Assembly: GCA_022767285.1 (NCBI GenBank)
Contig: JALENY010000004.1
Location: forward strand, 1-54,351
Source of the DNA: Lachnospiraceae bacterium
Lineage (GTDB): Bacteria; Bacillota; Clostridia; Lachnospirales; Lachnospiraceae
Reading direction: 5' to 3'
DNA: 54,351 bases
Below, piece by piece: positions 32,541 to 42,439 of the stretch. A program made the translations under genes and the position numbers. The notes beneath the pieces were generated by a model. That model had not been told where the DNA came from. It did not search any database and saw nothing but the letters and a program-made list of their open reading frames with translations. Numbering within the stretch: position 1 is the first letter of the stretch; each line of letters begins with the position of its first letter.

Positions 32541-33512
32541 TCAATAGCATACCACGAAAACAACAGCCAGACGAATCAGCAAAAATACTGCAATACTCAG
32601 GGCATCTGTCACATATGCCAGCCGATTGGCCCGCACAATGTCTTCCGTTTCCACCGGTCGGCCCGGATCTCCGATAAAAGGCTTTTTGTATAATTTCCCA
32701 AAATACCAGGCATCTCCGGCCAGCTGAACATTCAGCGCCCCGGCCATAGCTGCTTCGGTCTGAGCCGAATTGGGGCTTGCATGATTCCGCCGGTCTCTTA
32801 GATAAATGTGCGCCGCCTGCTTTTTGTCCAGTCTGCAGAATTTTGCTGCCAGAACCATGAACCATCCGGATATTCTGGCCGGAATGTAGTTTACCAAATC
32901 ATCCAGCTTCGCAGCACACCGGCCGAAATAAAGGTATTTTTCGTTCTTGTAGCCCAACATGGAATCCATCGTATTGATTCCCTTGTATAAAAACATCAGC
33001 GGCACACCGCCTATAGCCATGTAAAAAGCCGGTGCCACAATTCCGTCCGAAGTATTCTCTGCAACCGTCTCAACCGCAGCTTTGATCACACCCGCTTCTG
33101 TGAGTGCCTGCGTATCACGCCCCACGATCATGGAAACAGCATAACGCGCCTCCTCTATCGTGCCTTCTTTCAGCGCATGATAAACTTTCATGCTTTCTTC
33201 TTTCAGGGAACGGGCTGCGATCAGCTGAGCGCACCAGAAGATTTCCAGTATAAGCCCGGCCGGAAAACAATATTTATATAAAATCCACAAAATCCCAAAG
33301 GGAATCACAAGGCAGAGCGCACATACCAGCAACACTTCCAGACATCCGCCAGCCAGTTGTCCCCCCTTTGATTTCGGGAAAAGCTTTCGTATTCCTTTTT
33401 CCAACAGACTGATCAGCTTTCCGATCAGACAGACCGGATGATACATCCATCTGGGATCGCCTATCAGAAAATCAAGCAAAAACCCTGCTGCCAGGGCAAT
33501 AACCACGTTCAT
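32541..33512 (-). CDS. cbiB: Adenosylcobinamide-phosphate synthase
   Basis: 323 residues, integral membrane. Family blocks: FLIGDPRWMYHPVCLIGKLI, ETVAENTSDGIVAPAFY, LGYKNEKYLYFGRCAAKLDD, HASPNSAQTEAAMAGAL. It joins adenosylcobyric acid to aminopropanol phosphate. Its stop is 34 bp before the small ORF. Confidence 0.94.
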   Translation of the reverse strand: MNVVIALAAGFLLDFLIGDPRWMYHPVCLIGKLISLLEKGIRKLFPKSKGGQLAGGCLEVLLVCALCLVIPFGILWILYKYCFPAGLILEIFWCAQLIAARSLKEESMKVYHALKEGTIEEARYAVSMIVGRDTQALTEAGVIKAAVETVAENTSDGIVAPAFYMAIGGVPLMFLYKGINTMDSMLGYKNEKYLYFGRCAAKLDDLVNYIPARISGWFMVLAAKFCRLDKKQAAHIYLRDRRNHASPNSAQTEAAMAGALNVQLAGDAWYFGKLYKKPFIGDPGRPVETEDIVRANRLAYVTDALSIAVFLLIRLAVVFVVCY

Positions 33513-33648
33513 TTCACTTTACTCCTCAACTCTCATCTGTCATATACACCGCTTTTTATGCCGGCCTTTTTATACAGGCATCCATACGGCATTTTCGCAT
33601 TGATACCAGTCATTCTCCGCCTCATTTTTTGCCGCCGGTCTTCGATGC

Positions 33649-35040
33649 CTATACTGTCTTTTCCTTATATGCCAGACATTTTTCCAGAAACCGCTTCGGC
33701 ACTTCCGGATTTCCGTAATAATACAAATGCGGGAATCCGGCAAATATATTCTCTGTCGCATGTATGCAGTTCCAGCTGCGATGACTCAACGGTTTGCTCG
33801 CCAGATATGCCTCTCCGCAGTTCGTGGAATCAAAATAGTGAAACTCGTGAGCCGGAATCCGGTTTGCTTCCGGTTTTTCGTTTTTTTGCAGTTCAATATA
33901 GCCAAATCGGGTCAGACGGTTTGTCTTAAACACTTTCCCCGCAATAGCGCCCACCATTTTATGCGGATTTCCATCGATATCTTCCATCTCTTCATGAAGA
34001 TACATGAAGCCTCCGCATTCCGCCATACAGGGCATACCCTTTTTGAGTGCTTCCCTTATCGAGTTCCGCATGGTCTCATTTTCTTCCAGTTCCCGCCCGT
34101 GCAGTTCGGGATAGCCGCCGTACAGGAGCATACCATCCAGATTTTCCGGAAGCTTTTTATCATGAACAGGTGAAAACGGTACCAGCTCCGCTCCCATTTT
34201 TTCCAGAAGGCGGAAATTATCTTTGTAAAAGAAGCAAAACGCCTCATCATCCGCCAGGCCAATACGCAGCGGCCTGGGTGCACGATATGCAAATGCGGAA
34301 TTTTCCTGACACAGGAGAGATTCCCACAATGCATCTGTTTCCGATTCCAGCTTGCCTGCATTCTGAGCCAGTTCCAGAATTCCGTCTATATCCAGAGTTT
34401 CCTCCAGAATTTTCGCCAGCGCCATCAGTTTTTCTTTCAGCTCCGTCACTTCCTCCGGCAAGACCAGACCCAGATGACGGCTCTCAATCACGCAGTCCTT
34501 CACCACAGGCACGTAACCCAGGGCACGCACGCCCATCTCTTCCACAAGGCATTTCATCCGCGGATACAGCATGGGTGACATCTGATTAAAGATCACGCCC
34601 CGGATATGACTGTTTTCTTTGAACTCCAGAAATCCTTTTATATAAGCGGCCAGCGAAAGACTCATGCCCTTGCTGTTTACGATCAGGATCACCGGCGTAT
34701 CGGTCACATCAGCCACATCATAGGCACTGGCCCGGGTACTGGTACCGGCTACACCGTCATAATATCCCATAACGCCTTCCATTACCGCCACATCACAGTC
34801 TGTCGCATTTTTGTTCAAAAGATAGCGCACGCAGGTCTCAGATGCAAAAAAAGTATCGAGATTCGCCGATTTGGTTCCGATCACCTGACGGTGAAACATG
34901 GGATCAATATAATCCGGTCCGCATTTGAATGAAGCCACCTTAAGGCCTCGATTGACCAGAGCCTGCAAAAACCCGCAGGTTATCAGTGTTTTTCCGCTTC
35001 CGCTGGCACCGGCTGCCAGTAATATTCTGGGAATTTTCAT
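33649..35040 (-). CDS. cbiA: Cobyrinate a,c-diamide synthase
   Basis: 463 residues. N-terminal P-loop LLAAGASGSGKTLITCG; SFKCGPDYIDPMFH is the metal/substrate block; C-terminal amidotransferase Cys in CMAECGGFMYLHEEM with His in EFHYFDST. It amidates the a and c carboxylates of cobyrinate. No siroheme-type variants noted. 90 bp after the fused gene. Confidence 0.94.
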   Translation of the reverse strand: MKIPRILLAAGASGSGKTLITCGFLQALVNRGLKVASFKCGPDYIDPMFHRQVIGTKSANLDTFFASETCVRYLLNKNATDCDVAVMEGVMGYYDGVAGTSTRASAYDVADVTDTPVILIVNSKGMSLSLAAYIKGFLEFKENSHIRGVIFNQMSPMLYPRMKCLVEEMGVRALGYVPVVKDCVIESRHLGLVLPEEVTELKEKLMALAKILEETLDIDGILELAQNAGKLESETDALWESLLCQENSAFAYRAPRPLRIGLADDEAFCFFYKDNFRLLEKMGAELVPFSPVHDKKLPENLDGMLLYGGYPELHGRELEENETMRNSIREALKKGMPCMAECGGFMYLHEEMEDIDGNPHKMVGAIAGKVFKTNRLTRFGYIELQKNEKPEANRIPAHEFHYFDSTNCGEAYLASKPLSHRSWNCIHATENIFAGFPHLYYYGNPEVPKRFLEKCLAYKEKTV

Positions 35041-35130
35041 ATTCTGTCACTCCATTTTCTGTATTTGCGTACCGCTTTTTGTCGATATATTGAGCCGAAT
35101 AGGCTTACCTCTCATTGGTAATAAGTCCGT

Positions 35131-37248
35131 TTATTGCAGTTTCCTATCTGCCACATTCTGACAGGTGATGATGTAAATGGGATTTTCTCCCATCATCATA
35201 TGATAATGTCCAATTACTTTTGCCCGGGATGTTCCAATCTGGACGATCTCTGACTCCGTAAACCCAAATTTCTGTATTGCTTTCAGCGTTTCTGTCACCG
35301 TTTCGAGAGTAATACAGTTGATCACAATCCTTACATTGGGATTTTTTTCCGTCAGGACCTGCAAAATCTCATTCATATTTCCGGAAGTTCCGCCAATAAA
35401 AGCGTGGGTGGGCACCGGAAGATTTTCCAATGCCAGAGGTGCTGTTCCCTCTATGATCTCCAGATTATCTGCAGCAAATTTCTGTTTATTTGCAGAAAGA
35501 AGCTGCACCGCGTCCGCCTTTTTCTCAATGGCATACACTTTGCCCTGATGCGCCCGAATCGCCATCTCAATCGATACAGAGCCTGTGCCTGCACCCACAT
35601 CATAGCAGACCGAATCTTCCTGAAGCCGCAGTTTTGCCAGAGAGACTGTACGAATCTCCTCTTTCGTCATGGGAGCTTTGCCCCTTAAGAAGGCACTGTC
35701 ACGAATGCCATGGGTTGCTGCCAGTGGCTGCGCAGACGGATTGTATGCACATACGACGCTCAAGGGATCCCCTGCATAATCCGCCAATTCTGCAGCCCGC
35801 TTTGCGAAAATTTTCTCCTCCCGGTAGGAAAGATTTTCTCCCACGTAAAGAAGCACATCGCCCATATCATAATAAGTAAGTTTCTTCGCCAGTTTGGCCA
35901 CACCCTCTGCCGTTCCCAGAATAGAAAACACCTTCGGATTATGCCGAATCAGAGAGATCAGGTTTCTGTCTCTTCCGTGGGCACTGGCCAGTATCGCATC
36001 ATCCCAGGAAAGACCGATTTTTGACATAAAATACACAACCGAAGATATCCCGCAGATAATTTTTACATTGCCATCGCTTATTCGCGCGTCAGCGTCCAGA
36101 AGTTTTCGTGCACCGCTGTAAAATCCCACATCTCCGGACAACACAATCGCAATTTTTTCATATTCCGGATGTTTTTCTATATAATCAAGGATTGCTTCAC
36201 TTTTATATTCATAACAAGTATCCTGGTAGGGCAATTTTACCGCATCCACCATTCGTCTGGCACCGATTACCAGATCCGCCTCTTCCAGCGTTTTCCCGGC
36301 AGCGACCGTCAGGGTATCCCGGCTTCCCATACCGATTCCCACAATAGCGATCTCCTGCTTCAGAGAAAATCCAAACTGTTTCGCCAGCATTTTTTTGCAG
36401 GCACCAATGGATATCCCCTCTTCTTTCAGAGAGCGTCCGATGATCACCGCCGTGGCTTTGCATTCCTCGGCAGCTTCCATTTTTTCCTGAAATCCTCCGG
36501 CTTTTCCGGAATCTTTCGTCACAAGATAGGCACAATCATACTGCCTGAGCATGGCCACATTCATCTCTTTTGAAAAAGGCCCCTGCATGCCGATCAGATG
36601 TTTTCCTTCAATGCCGTAATCCAGGCAGGCTTCCAACACGGAAGTAAGGGAGAGTACCCGGGCATAAAGGCGTTCTTTATAGTCCGGTAATTCTGTAAAC
36701 GTTACAAGCTCTTTGCTTCCGGTAGTCAGAAGAATATTCCCTTTTGTATTTTTCAGATATTCCACCGCAGCTTCTGCGCTCTCCACGTATACCGCCCGGT
36801 TCTGATGACGGCTTTTTGCCCGAAGTATACGGATATAAGGAACACCGATCCTCCTTGCGCCATTGCAGGCCAATACAGCACCCGTTCCGGTTTTTGCTCC
36901 CGATCCGCCCGCAGATGAAGGCTCCTTGCTGTCACACACATCCGGATCATTTTCCGGCAAATGATCGTATTGTGCATTCTCGCAGGCCGTTTTGATGTTC
37001 TTTGTCACTTCCTGGGCATAGGGATGGGTAGCATCCAGTACCAGTTCCGGTTTTTCTTTTTTGAAAAAGTCCGTCATTTCCTCTTCCGTGAGACGTTTGG
37101 CCATAACGTGCAGATATTCGCTCTCTTCCAGAGACCTGCTTCCATACTCCGTCGCCACACAGGCACAGGTCTTCACCTGATGAGCAGCCAGAAATCTGCT
37201 GATCTCATAACCCTCTGTTGTGCCTGCAAAAACGATAACTTTATACAT
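35131..37248 (-). CDS. cbiJET: Three-domain fusion CbiJ-CbiE-CbiT
   Basis: 705 residues. Residues 1-295 are a precorrin-6A reductase (CbiJ/CobK): VIVFAGTTEGYEISRFL, LVLDATHPYAQEV, LLTTGSKEL, IGMQGPFSKEMN. Residues about 300-500 are the C5 methyltransferase CbiE (AIVGIGMGSRDTLTVAAG, VLSGDVGFYSGA). Residues about 515-705 are the C15 methyltransferase/decarboxylase CbiT (CYDVGAGTGSVSIEMAIRAH, HAFIGGTSGNMNEIL). CbiE-CbiT fusions are well known; adding CbiJ puts reduction and both methylations in one chain. A Gly/Ser/Asp-rich insert (about 115-150) interrupts the reductase. Its start overlaps cbiH by 8 bp. Confidence 0.92.
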   Translation of the reverse strand: MYKVIVFAGTTEGYEISRFLAAHQVKTCACVATEYGSRSLEESEYLHVMAKRLTEEEMTDFFKKEKPELVLDATHPYAQEVTKNIKTACENAQYDHLPENDPDVCDSKEPSSAGGSGAKTGTGAVLACNGARRIGVPYIRILRAKSRHQNRAVYVESAEAAVEYLKNTKGNILLTTGSKELVTFTELPDYKERLYARVLSLTSVLEACLDYGIEGKHLIGMQGPFSKEMNVAMLRQYDCAYLVTKDSGKAGGFQEKMEAAEECKATAVIIGRSLKEEGISIGACKKMLAKQFGFSLKQEIAIVGIGMGSRDTLTVAAGKTLEEADLVIGARRMVDAVKLPYQDTCYEYKSEAILDYIEKHPEYEKIAIVLSGDVGFYSGARKLLDADARISDGNVKIICGISSVVYFMSKIGLSWDDAILASAHGRDRNLISLIRHNPKVFSILGTAEGVAKLAKKLTYYDMGDVLLYVGENLSYREEKIFAKRAAELADYAGDPLSVVCAYNPSAQPLAATHGIRDSAFLRGKAPMTKEEIRTVSLAKLRLQEDSVCYDVGAGTGSVSIEMAIRAHQGKVYAIEKKADAVQLLSANKQKFAADNLEIIEGTAPLALENLPVPTHAFIGGTSGNMNEILQVLTEKNPNVRIVINCITLETVTETLKAIQKFGFTESEIVQIGTSRAKVIGHYHMMMGENPIYIITCQNVADRKLQ

Positions 37249-37972
37249 TGCGATATCCCCTCGGCGTAACCATTTTCCCGTTTATTTCTTTTGTCTGAGA
37301 GTTTCCCACAAACACAGTGGTAAACATATCCACTTTTGTATCCCGCAGTTCTTTCAGCGTCATAACCTGTGCCGTCTCCCCCTCACGGGCAATATTGGCC
37401 ACAATTCCGCAGACCGTCTCCGGAGACTTGTACTGCATCATCAGATCACAGGCTTTTTCCAGATAATCATGACGTTTCCTGCTGGAAGGGTTATACAGGC
37501 AAATGACAAAATCTGCCTGAGACGCACCCAAAAGCCGTTTTTCAATCTTTTCCCATGGGGTCAGAAGGTCACTGAGACTGATCAGGCAAAAGTCATGAAT
37601 CAGAGGTGCTCCGAGCACCGCAGCTCCGCCGGTAGCTGCTGTCACACCGGCAACAATCTCCAGCTCCACTTCCGGATAATTGACACCTACCTCATACATA
37701 AGTCCGGCCATGCCGTACACTCCTGCATCTCCGCTGCAGATCATAGATACCGTTTTCCCTTTTTTTGCCTCATCAAAAGCCAGCACACAGCGTTCCACCT
37801 CCCGCTTCATGGGTGTGGTCATCATTTCTTTTTCCGGAAAATGTTCTTTTACCAAATCCACATACACGGTATAACCGATAATCACATCACTTTTCTCCAA
37901 TGCGGCAATCGCCTTTCCGGTCATCTGATCGTAAGCACCCGGCCCGATTCCCACTACGTATATTTTACTCAA
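37241..37972 (-). CDS. cbiH: Cobalt-precorrin-3B C17-methyltransferase
   Basis: 243 residues from a TTG start (37970-37972): GGAGG lies seven bases upstream and the family normally begins SKIYVVGIGPG. The longer frame to 38005 would run inside cbiG and is rejected. SAM-binding blocks are SGDAGVYGMAG and VTAATGGAAVLGAPL, and CLYNPSSRKR is typical. It contracts the ring. The start overlaps the cbiG stop by 8 bp, so translation is coupled. Confidence 0.92.
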   Translation of the reverse strand: MSKIYVVGIGPGAYDQMTGKAIAALEKSDVIIGYTVYVDLVKEHFPEKEMMTTPMKREVERCVLAFDEAKKGKTVSMICSGDAGVYGMAGLMYEVGVNYPEVELEIVAGVTAATGGAAVLGAPLIHDFCLISLSDLLTPWEKIEKRLLGASQADFVICLYNPSSRKRHDYLEKACDLMMQYKSPETVCGIVANIAREGETAQVMTLKELRDTKVDMFTTVFVGNSQTKEINGKMVTPRGYRNV

Positions 37973-39047
37973 AACAAATCCTCCAATCTCGTACCGCCAG
38001 CGCAACGGTCACTCCGTCCGCCGCGTATTTTTCTGTAATTTTTGTTCCCTGACCGCTGGCCAGCACGGCACTGCGTTCACAGACATTGTCTACGCCTGTA
38101 ATGTTTTTCACAAAATCCGATGCAGTAAAACTGCCTTTTGCCTGTTTCAGTTCTTCCTCCGTCCAGGTCTCAAACGGAAGATTCCACTTTTCTGCCAGCG
38201 AGAGAAGCCCCGGCTCTTCCTTTTTCAAATCAATGCTCGTCAAATTCGACAGCGCCTCTTTCAATATACCGTTGTCTGACAGGCACCGGCGAGCCACACG
38301 TTCTATGGTTTCTGCATCTTTTCCTTTTTTACAGCCCATTCCAAGGCTCACGATTTTCGGAATCACCTGTACGGTCACGGGAAACGGACGGCAATCGCCG
38401 TGAATACTGACCGCAACTCCGATCCGGGGTTTTTTCTCCTGCAAAAGCTCTGTTGAATCTTCGATGACATTCTGCCAGCCTTCCCGGTCACACTCCAGCA
38501 AACCTGCCGGCAGTTCTCCATCCCAGCCAAACTCACTGTAAAAGCCGATCCTCTCACCGGCCAGAAGAGCGGCCGTCAGTTCTTTTGCCGCTTTCAGCGA
38601 TTTTATTTCACAATGATTTTTTTTAGCAAACAGATCCACCGCAAACCGCCTGTGCAGATCGGTCGCCGTCGTGACAACCGGTGTTGCCCCCAACATATCC
38701 GCAACCAGTACAGCTAATTCATTGGCCCCTCCCAGATGTCCGGATAAAAGGGAAATTACATAGTTTCCGCACTCGTCCACTGCCAGGACTGCCGGATCGG
38801 TCTTCTTGCTTTTTACAAACGGGGCAATACTGCGCACAGCGATCCCACAGGCACCGACAAATATGATGGCATCTGCGTCCCGGAACTGTTTCCCGGTCCA
38901 TTTCGTATGGCTCTCCTCTATGGAATCCGGTATGTATTTACTTTTCCCTGCCAGCAGGACCTCATGGCCTCTGCCCTGCAGCGCCTGGATCAGCCGCTGC
39001 GATGTCTCATACCCGGTCAGGCTGAAGCACAGTATGGATATTTTCAT
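37965..39047 (-). CDS. cbiG: Cobalt-precorrin-5A hydrolase
   Basis: 360 residues. N-terminal ISILCFSLTGYETSQRL and CGIAVRSIAPFVKSKKTDPA, central LSGHLGGANELAVLVA, and a C-terminal CbiG domain (SLGMGCKKGKDAETI, AVLASGQGTKI). It opens the delta-lactone and releases acetaldehyde, a step specific to the anaerobic pathway. GAGG precedes the start after a very A-rich spacer of about 100 bp. Confidence 0.93.
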   Translation of the reverse strand: MKISILCFSLTGYETSQRLIQALQGRGHEVLLAGKSKYIPDSIEESHTKWTGKQFRDADAIIFVGACGIAVRSIAPFVKSKKTDPAVLAVDECGNYVISLLSGHLGGANELAVLVADMLGATPVVTTATDLHRRFAVDLFAKKNHCEIKSLKAAKELTAALLAGERIGFYSEFGWDGELPAGLLECDREGWQNVIEDSTELLQEKKPRIGVAVSIHGDCRPFPVTVQVIPKIVSLGMGCKKGKDAETIERVARRCLSDNGILKEALSNLTSIDLKKEEPGLLSLAEKWNLPFETWTEEELKQAKGSFTASDFVKNITGVDNVCERSAVLASGQGTKITEKYAADGVTVALAVRDWRICFE

Positions 39048-39146
39048 ATCGATAACCTCGTTTTTGTTACGCTTTCATTTCGCTTCTTGTTTCTTTTTTA
39101 TTTCTTTTTGTTTCCTTTTAGCTAACTTTTATTTTCTTTGCAATTT

Positions 39147-39905
39147 TTATTTTGCTGCTTCCCGGAACTCCGTTGTAAATGTCGGATCGTATAGCTTCGA
39201 TCTGTTATAATGAGCCGCACGGACCGCATCGCCGATGATCATCAGCGCAGTCTTCGTAATATTATTTTCTTTTGCCGTCTGAGCCAATGTGCCTACCGTA
39301 CAGATAAATTTTTTTTCATCCTCCCATGTGGCTTTATACACGATTGCCGCAGGTGTATCCGCACAATAACCGCCCTCGATCAGTCTTCTGCTCAGTTCCT
39401 CCAGCATTCCGGTACTAAGGAAAATAACCATGGTAGCCTGGTGTGCTGCAAAAGACTGGATACTTTCTTTTGCCGGAACCGGTGTCCGTCCTTCCATTCT
39501 CGTTATAATCACGCTCTGCGAAATATCCGGGAGCGTGTATTCCAGATTCAAAGCACTGGCCGCCCCACAGAATGCGCTGACACCGGGACAGGTATCATAA
39601 GCAATTCCTTTTTCATCCAGAATATCCATCTGTTCCCGAATTGCCCCGTAAATACAGGGATCCCCGGTATGAAGGCGAACGGTGGTCTTCTGCTCCTTCT
39701 CCGCCTGTTCCATAACCGATATCACTTCTTCCAGTGTCATTTTCGCACTGTTGTAAATCTCACATGTATCTTTTGCATAGTCCAGAAGCTGCGGATTAAC
39801 CAGCGATCCTGCATAGATGATTACATCTGCCTCTTCCAGATATTTTTTCCCGCGTACGGTAATCAGATCCGGTGCACCGGATCCTGCCCCTACAAAATGT
39901 ACCAT
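39147..39905 (-). CDS. cbiF: Cobalt-precorrin-4 C11-methyltransferase
   Basis: 252 residues. Starts MVHFVGAGSGAPDLITVRG; LHTGDPCIYGAIREQMD and PGVSAFCGAASALNLEYTLP are SAM/tetrapyrrole-methylase blocks, and TRMEGRTPVPAKES is typical of CbiF/CobM. It lies 4 bp after cbiL. Confidence 0.94.
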   Translation of the reverse strand: MVHFVGAGSGAPDLITVRGKKYLEEADVIIYAGSLVNPQLLDYAKDTCEIYNSAKMTLEEVISVMEQAEKEQKTTVRLHTGDPCIYGAIREQMDILDEKGIAYDTCPGVSAFCGAASALNLEYTLPDISQSVIITRMEGRTPVPAKESIQSFAAHQATMVIFLSTGMLEELSRRLIEGGYCADTPAAIVYKATWEDEKKFICTVGTLAQTAKENNITKTALMIIGDAVRAAHYNRSKLYDPTFTTEFREAAK

Positions 39906-39909
39906 TTTG

Positions 39910-40623
39910 TCACTCCTTTTTGTCTTTTACAATGATCAGTGAATAATAGCCTGCTTTTTCCGGTATTTCTTCCGCACTGCGGTATATCTTTTCATCCGGC
40001 ATACCACAGTTTTCAATCATCAGTGCCTCTGCACCCATATCCAGAAGCTCCTGTTTTACTTTGTCCATACGTTTTCCCGCTTTCATCAGCACTTTTGTGC
40101 CGTCCAGCTGCAGAGCTTCCTCGGTCTGATAGGTGGCCGGAATCACATGCAGTGGTTCCGCCCGCTCCACAAGCCCTATATTCAGCCTTGCCGCCACCGC
40201 ACAAAAAGAAGGAATTCCGCTGACAATCTCGGTTTCATATCCCATAGCACTGATTTTTCGGTGTACATATAAATAAGTGGAATAGATTGCCGGATCTCCC
40301 AGGGTGAGAAAGACAACGTCTTTTCCCTGATCCAGCTGTTCCTGAATCAGTCTGGCTCCTTCTGTATGAGATTGTTCCAGCTTTACCGGATCTTTTGTCA
40401 TCGGCATGGTTACCGGAAGAAAGCGCTTTCCGGTGAACTGACGCTCTGCCTCCGCGCCCTGCAATTTACAGGCCTCTTTTACAATCTTATAGGCCACACT
40501 CTCGGTAGGTTCCTGGCCGGGTACGGCTATCACTTCCGCTTCCCGGATCAGACGCATGGTTTTTAATGTGAGCAGTTCAGGATCTCCAGGGCCGACTCCT
40601 GCTCCGTATAATTTTCCTTTCAT
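39910..40623 (-). CDS. cbiL: Cobalt-precorrin-2 C20-methyltransferase
   Basis: 237 residues from ATG 40621-40623, better spaced from CGGAGA than the ATG three codons upstream. KLYGAGVGPGDPELLTLK is the N-terminal signature; VVFLTLGDPAIYSTYLYV and IVSGIPSFCAVAARL are the methylase blocks. It is the first C-methylation after cobalt insertion; no cobaltochelatase (cbiK/X) is present in the window. Confidence 0.94.
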   Translation of the reverse strand: MKGKLYGAGVGPGDPELLTLKTMRLIREAEVIAVPGQEPTESVAYKIVKEACKLQGAEAERQFTGKRFLPVTMPMTKDPVKLEQSHTEGARLIQEQLDQGKDVVFLTLGDPAIYSTYLYVHRKISAMGYETEIVSGIPSFCAVAARLNIGLVERAEPLHVIPATYQTEEALQLDGTKVLMKAGKRMDKVKQELLDMGAEALMIENCGMPDEKIYRSAEEIPEKAGYYSLIIVKDKKE

Positions 40624-40721
40624 GGGTTTCATTCTCCGTTTCTTTTTCTATTGTTATATTTTCCCTCTTCTTCAACCGTTTGCTGTCACTTGGTCTCTCG
40701 CTCATTTCAGCTGATGGCAGA

Positions 40722-41915
40722 TCAATCCGGTATTCCGCAGGCCTCAGCCGACAGCAGCCGGATCAGTTTCTCAGCCTGTTCCGTCTGTCCCAGATAGCCA
40801 TGGACATTGGAAAAGACTACTGCCCCCAGCAAAAGCTGGTTGTAAGAACGATGATTCAGATAAAACTGAATTTTTTTCAGGATATCATCCATCGTCTTCG
40901 CAAGCATATGGTGCTCCTGCAATACGTCCAGAGCTTCGTCCGTGGTATTGCAATGCAAAATCCTTTTTGCACATTCCAGATCTGCCCCGGAACGGATGGC
41001 CGCCGACGCCAATGTCTCCATCCGGGCATCCGCATTGTGAGAATGGGTATTCATGATTCCCGCCGCCACCTTGACAAATTTGCCAATATGAGCAACAAAC
41101 AGAATTCCTTTCACTCCCATGTCAACCGCCATATCAATGGTTTCTCCGACATAATTGCTGCACTTGATATTTTTCTGAAAGGGCAAATTCATATGCTCCC
41201 GCAGGTATTCCTGTCCATAATTTCCGGGTGTTGCCAGCAGGTATTCCTCTCCCTGAGCATGATGCTGGTTCATCTCAATCCTTATACTTTCCACCAATGC
41301 CTTTTCGCTCATAGGTTCCACAATTCCGCTGGTTCCGAGAATCGAAATGCCTCCCTCAATGCCAAGGCGGGGATTGAAGGTTTTTTCTGCCCTTTTTTCC
41401 CCTTCCGGCACGTATATGGTAACTCTCAAATCACCCTCGTAATCATATGTTTCCGCAATATTTTCCACTTCCCTGAAAATCATGGCACGGGGAACGGAAT
41501 TGATCGCCGCCGCACCAACCGGCTGATTCAGACCCGGTTTTGTCACCCGGCCTACGCCAACACCACCGTCGATCTGAATTCGCTCGTCCTGCAGTTCTTT
41601 CAGACATTCTGTTCTGCGATGGATTTTTTCCACCCGCGCATAAACCAGGATTCCGTCGGTTACATCCGGATCATCCCCTGCATCTTTTTTTACCGCACAG
41701 GAAACAGCTTTTTCTTCTATATGGATATCCTGCAATTCCAGGTGAAGAAGAATTCCTTTCGGAGTCATAAGCGGCACTTCTGACAAAGTTTTCCCTCCAA
41801 GCAGCATCCCGGCAGCTCCCTTTGCCGCAGCCGCCGCGCAGCTTCCGGTGGTATAACCGAAACGCATCTTTCTGTTATTTCGAATCACATAATAATCTTC
41901 CAAGCCGTTTCTCAT
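40722..41915 (-). CDS. cbiD: Cobalt-precorrin-5B C1-methyltransferase
   Basis: 397 residues. MRFGYTTGSCAAAAAKGA is the family N-terminal motif; GVGVGRVTKPGL and GTSGIVEPMSEKALVESI are typical central blocks; LFVAHIGKFVKVAAGIMNTH is in the C-terminal part. It acts only in the anaerobic pathway. It is the first gene of the operon, behind the cobalamin riboswitch with repeat copy C in between. Confidence 0.94.
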   Translation of the reverse strand: MRNGLEDYYVIRNNRKMRFGYTTGSCAAAAAKGAAGMLLGGKTLSEVPLMTPKGILLHLELQDIHIEEKAVSCAVKKDAGDDPDVTDGILVYARVEKIHRRTECLKELQDERIQIDGGVGVGRVTKPGLNQPVGAAAINSVPRAMIFREVENIAETYDYEGDLRVTIYVPEGEKRAEKTFNPRLGIEGGISILGTSGIVEPMSEKALVESIRIEMNQHHAQGEEYLLATPGNYGQEYLREHMNLPFQKNIKCSNYVGETIDMAVDMGVKGILFVAHIGKFVKVAAGIMNTHSHNADARMETLASAAIRSGADLECAKRILHCNTTDEALDVLQEHHMLAKTMDDILKKIQFYLNHRSYNQLLLGAVVFSNVHGYLGQTEQAEKLIRLLSAEACGIPD

Positions 41916-41968
41916 GTTTGTTTTTCCTTATGATGAAGCATTTTTAATGTATTAAATTTATCTGTACA

Positions 41969-42131
41969 GAACAAAGTGGACAAGTCCACTTCAACTCCCT
42001 ATATTCCTCACTCATGAGGGACTTGTACACTTTAGCGCGAAACGCATGTCACGAAGTGACAATTTTCCATATGCGTTTCTGTGCATCCTCACGGAGTGTT
42101 TTTATTTCATAGGAAAGGAATTTCCTATGAA
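41969..42131. repeat. Dispersed structured repeat, copy C
   Basis: Full-length copy from GAACAAAGTGGACAAGTCC to the terminal palindrome. It lies between the terminator of cobalamin riboswitch 2 and cbiD. Confidence 0.9.
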
Positions 42132-42137
42132 ATGAAA

Positions 42138-42425
42138 AAATGCCTTCCGCACAGAAGACATTTGAATAAAAGGGCGTCTCAACGTAATGTTGTTCTCTCA
42201 TCACTTTGCGACCAGTTACTCGTGGTCCCCGGATTACTCCTAAAGCAATTGCAGGCAGGTTTCCTGACTCGCAGATCTTCATGCAAAACCGCCTTCCCGA
42301 ATCTTCAGTGGCACTTTGATTCTGTATTCCCTGCTTACAGTGACGAGTTCGTACCGGATTTTCACCGATTTCCCTTTTCACCGGATACGGATTATTCCCG
42401 TATCCGGCACCTGTAACATCATTTT
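42138..42425 (-). ncRNA. Cobalamin riboswitch 2 (biosynthesis operon)
   Basis: Minus-strand core: TTACAGGTGCCGG at the 5' end, AAAGGGAAATCGGTGAAAAT, CTCGTCACTGTAAGCAGGG, GTGCCACTG and the B12 box GTCAGGAAACCTGCCTGC (near 42251-42268). The expression-platform terminator ATGTCTTC-TGTGC-GGAAGGCAT (one mismatch, one wobble) with TTTTTT is at 42134-42160. Confidence 0.95.
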
Positions 42426-42439
42426 TAAATTACCCTTGC

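Noticed and set aside
42049-42381. 110-codon minus ORF across the cobalamin riboswitch and repeat copy C
   Set aside because: Coding in this frame is explained by riboswitch and repeat sequence; the same peptide end appears in other repeat copies with changed frames.
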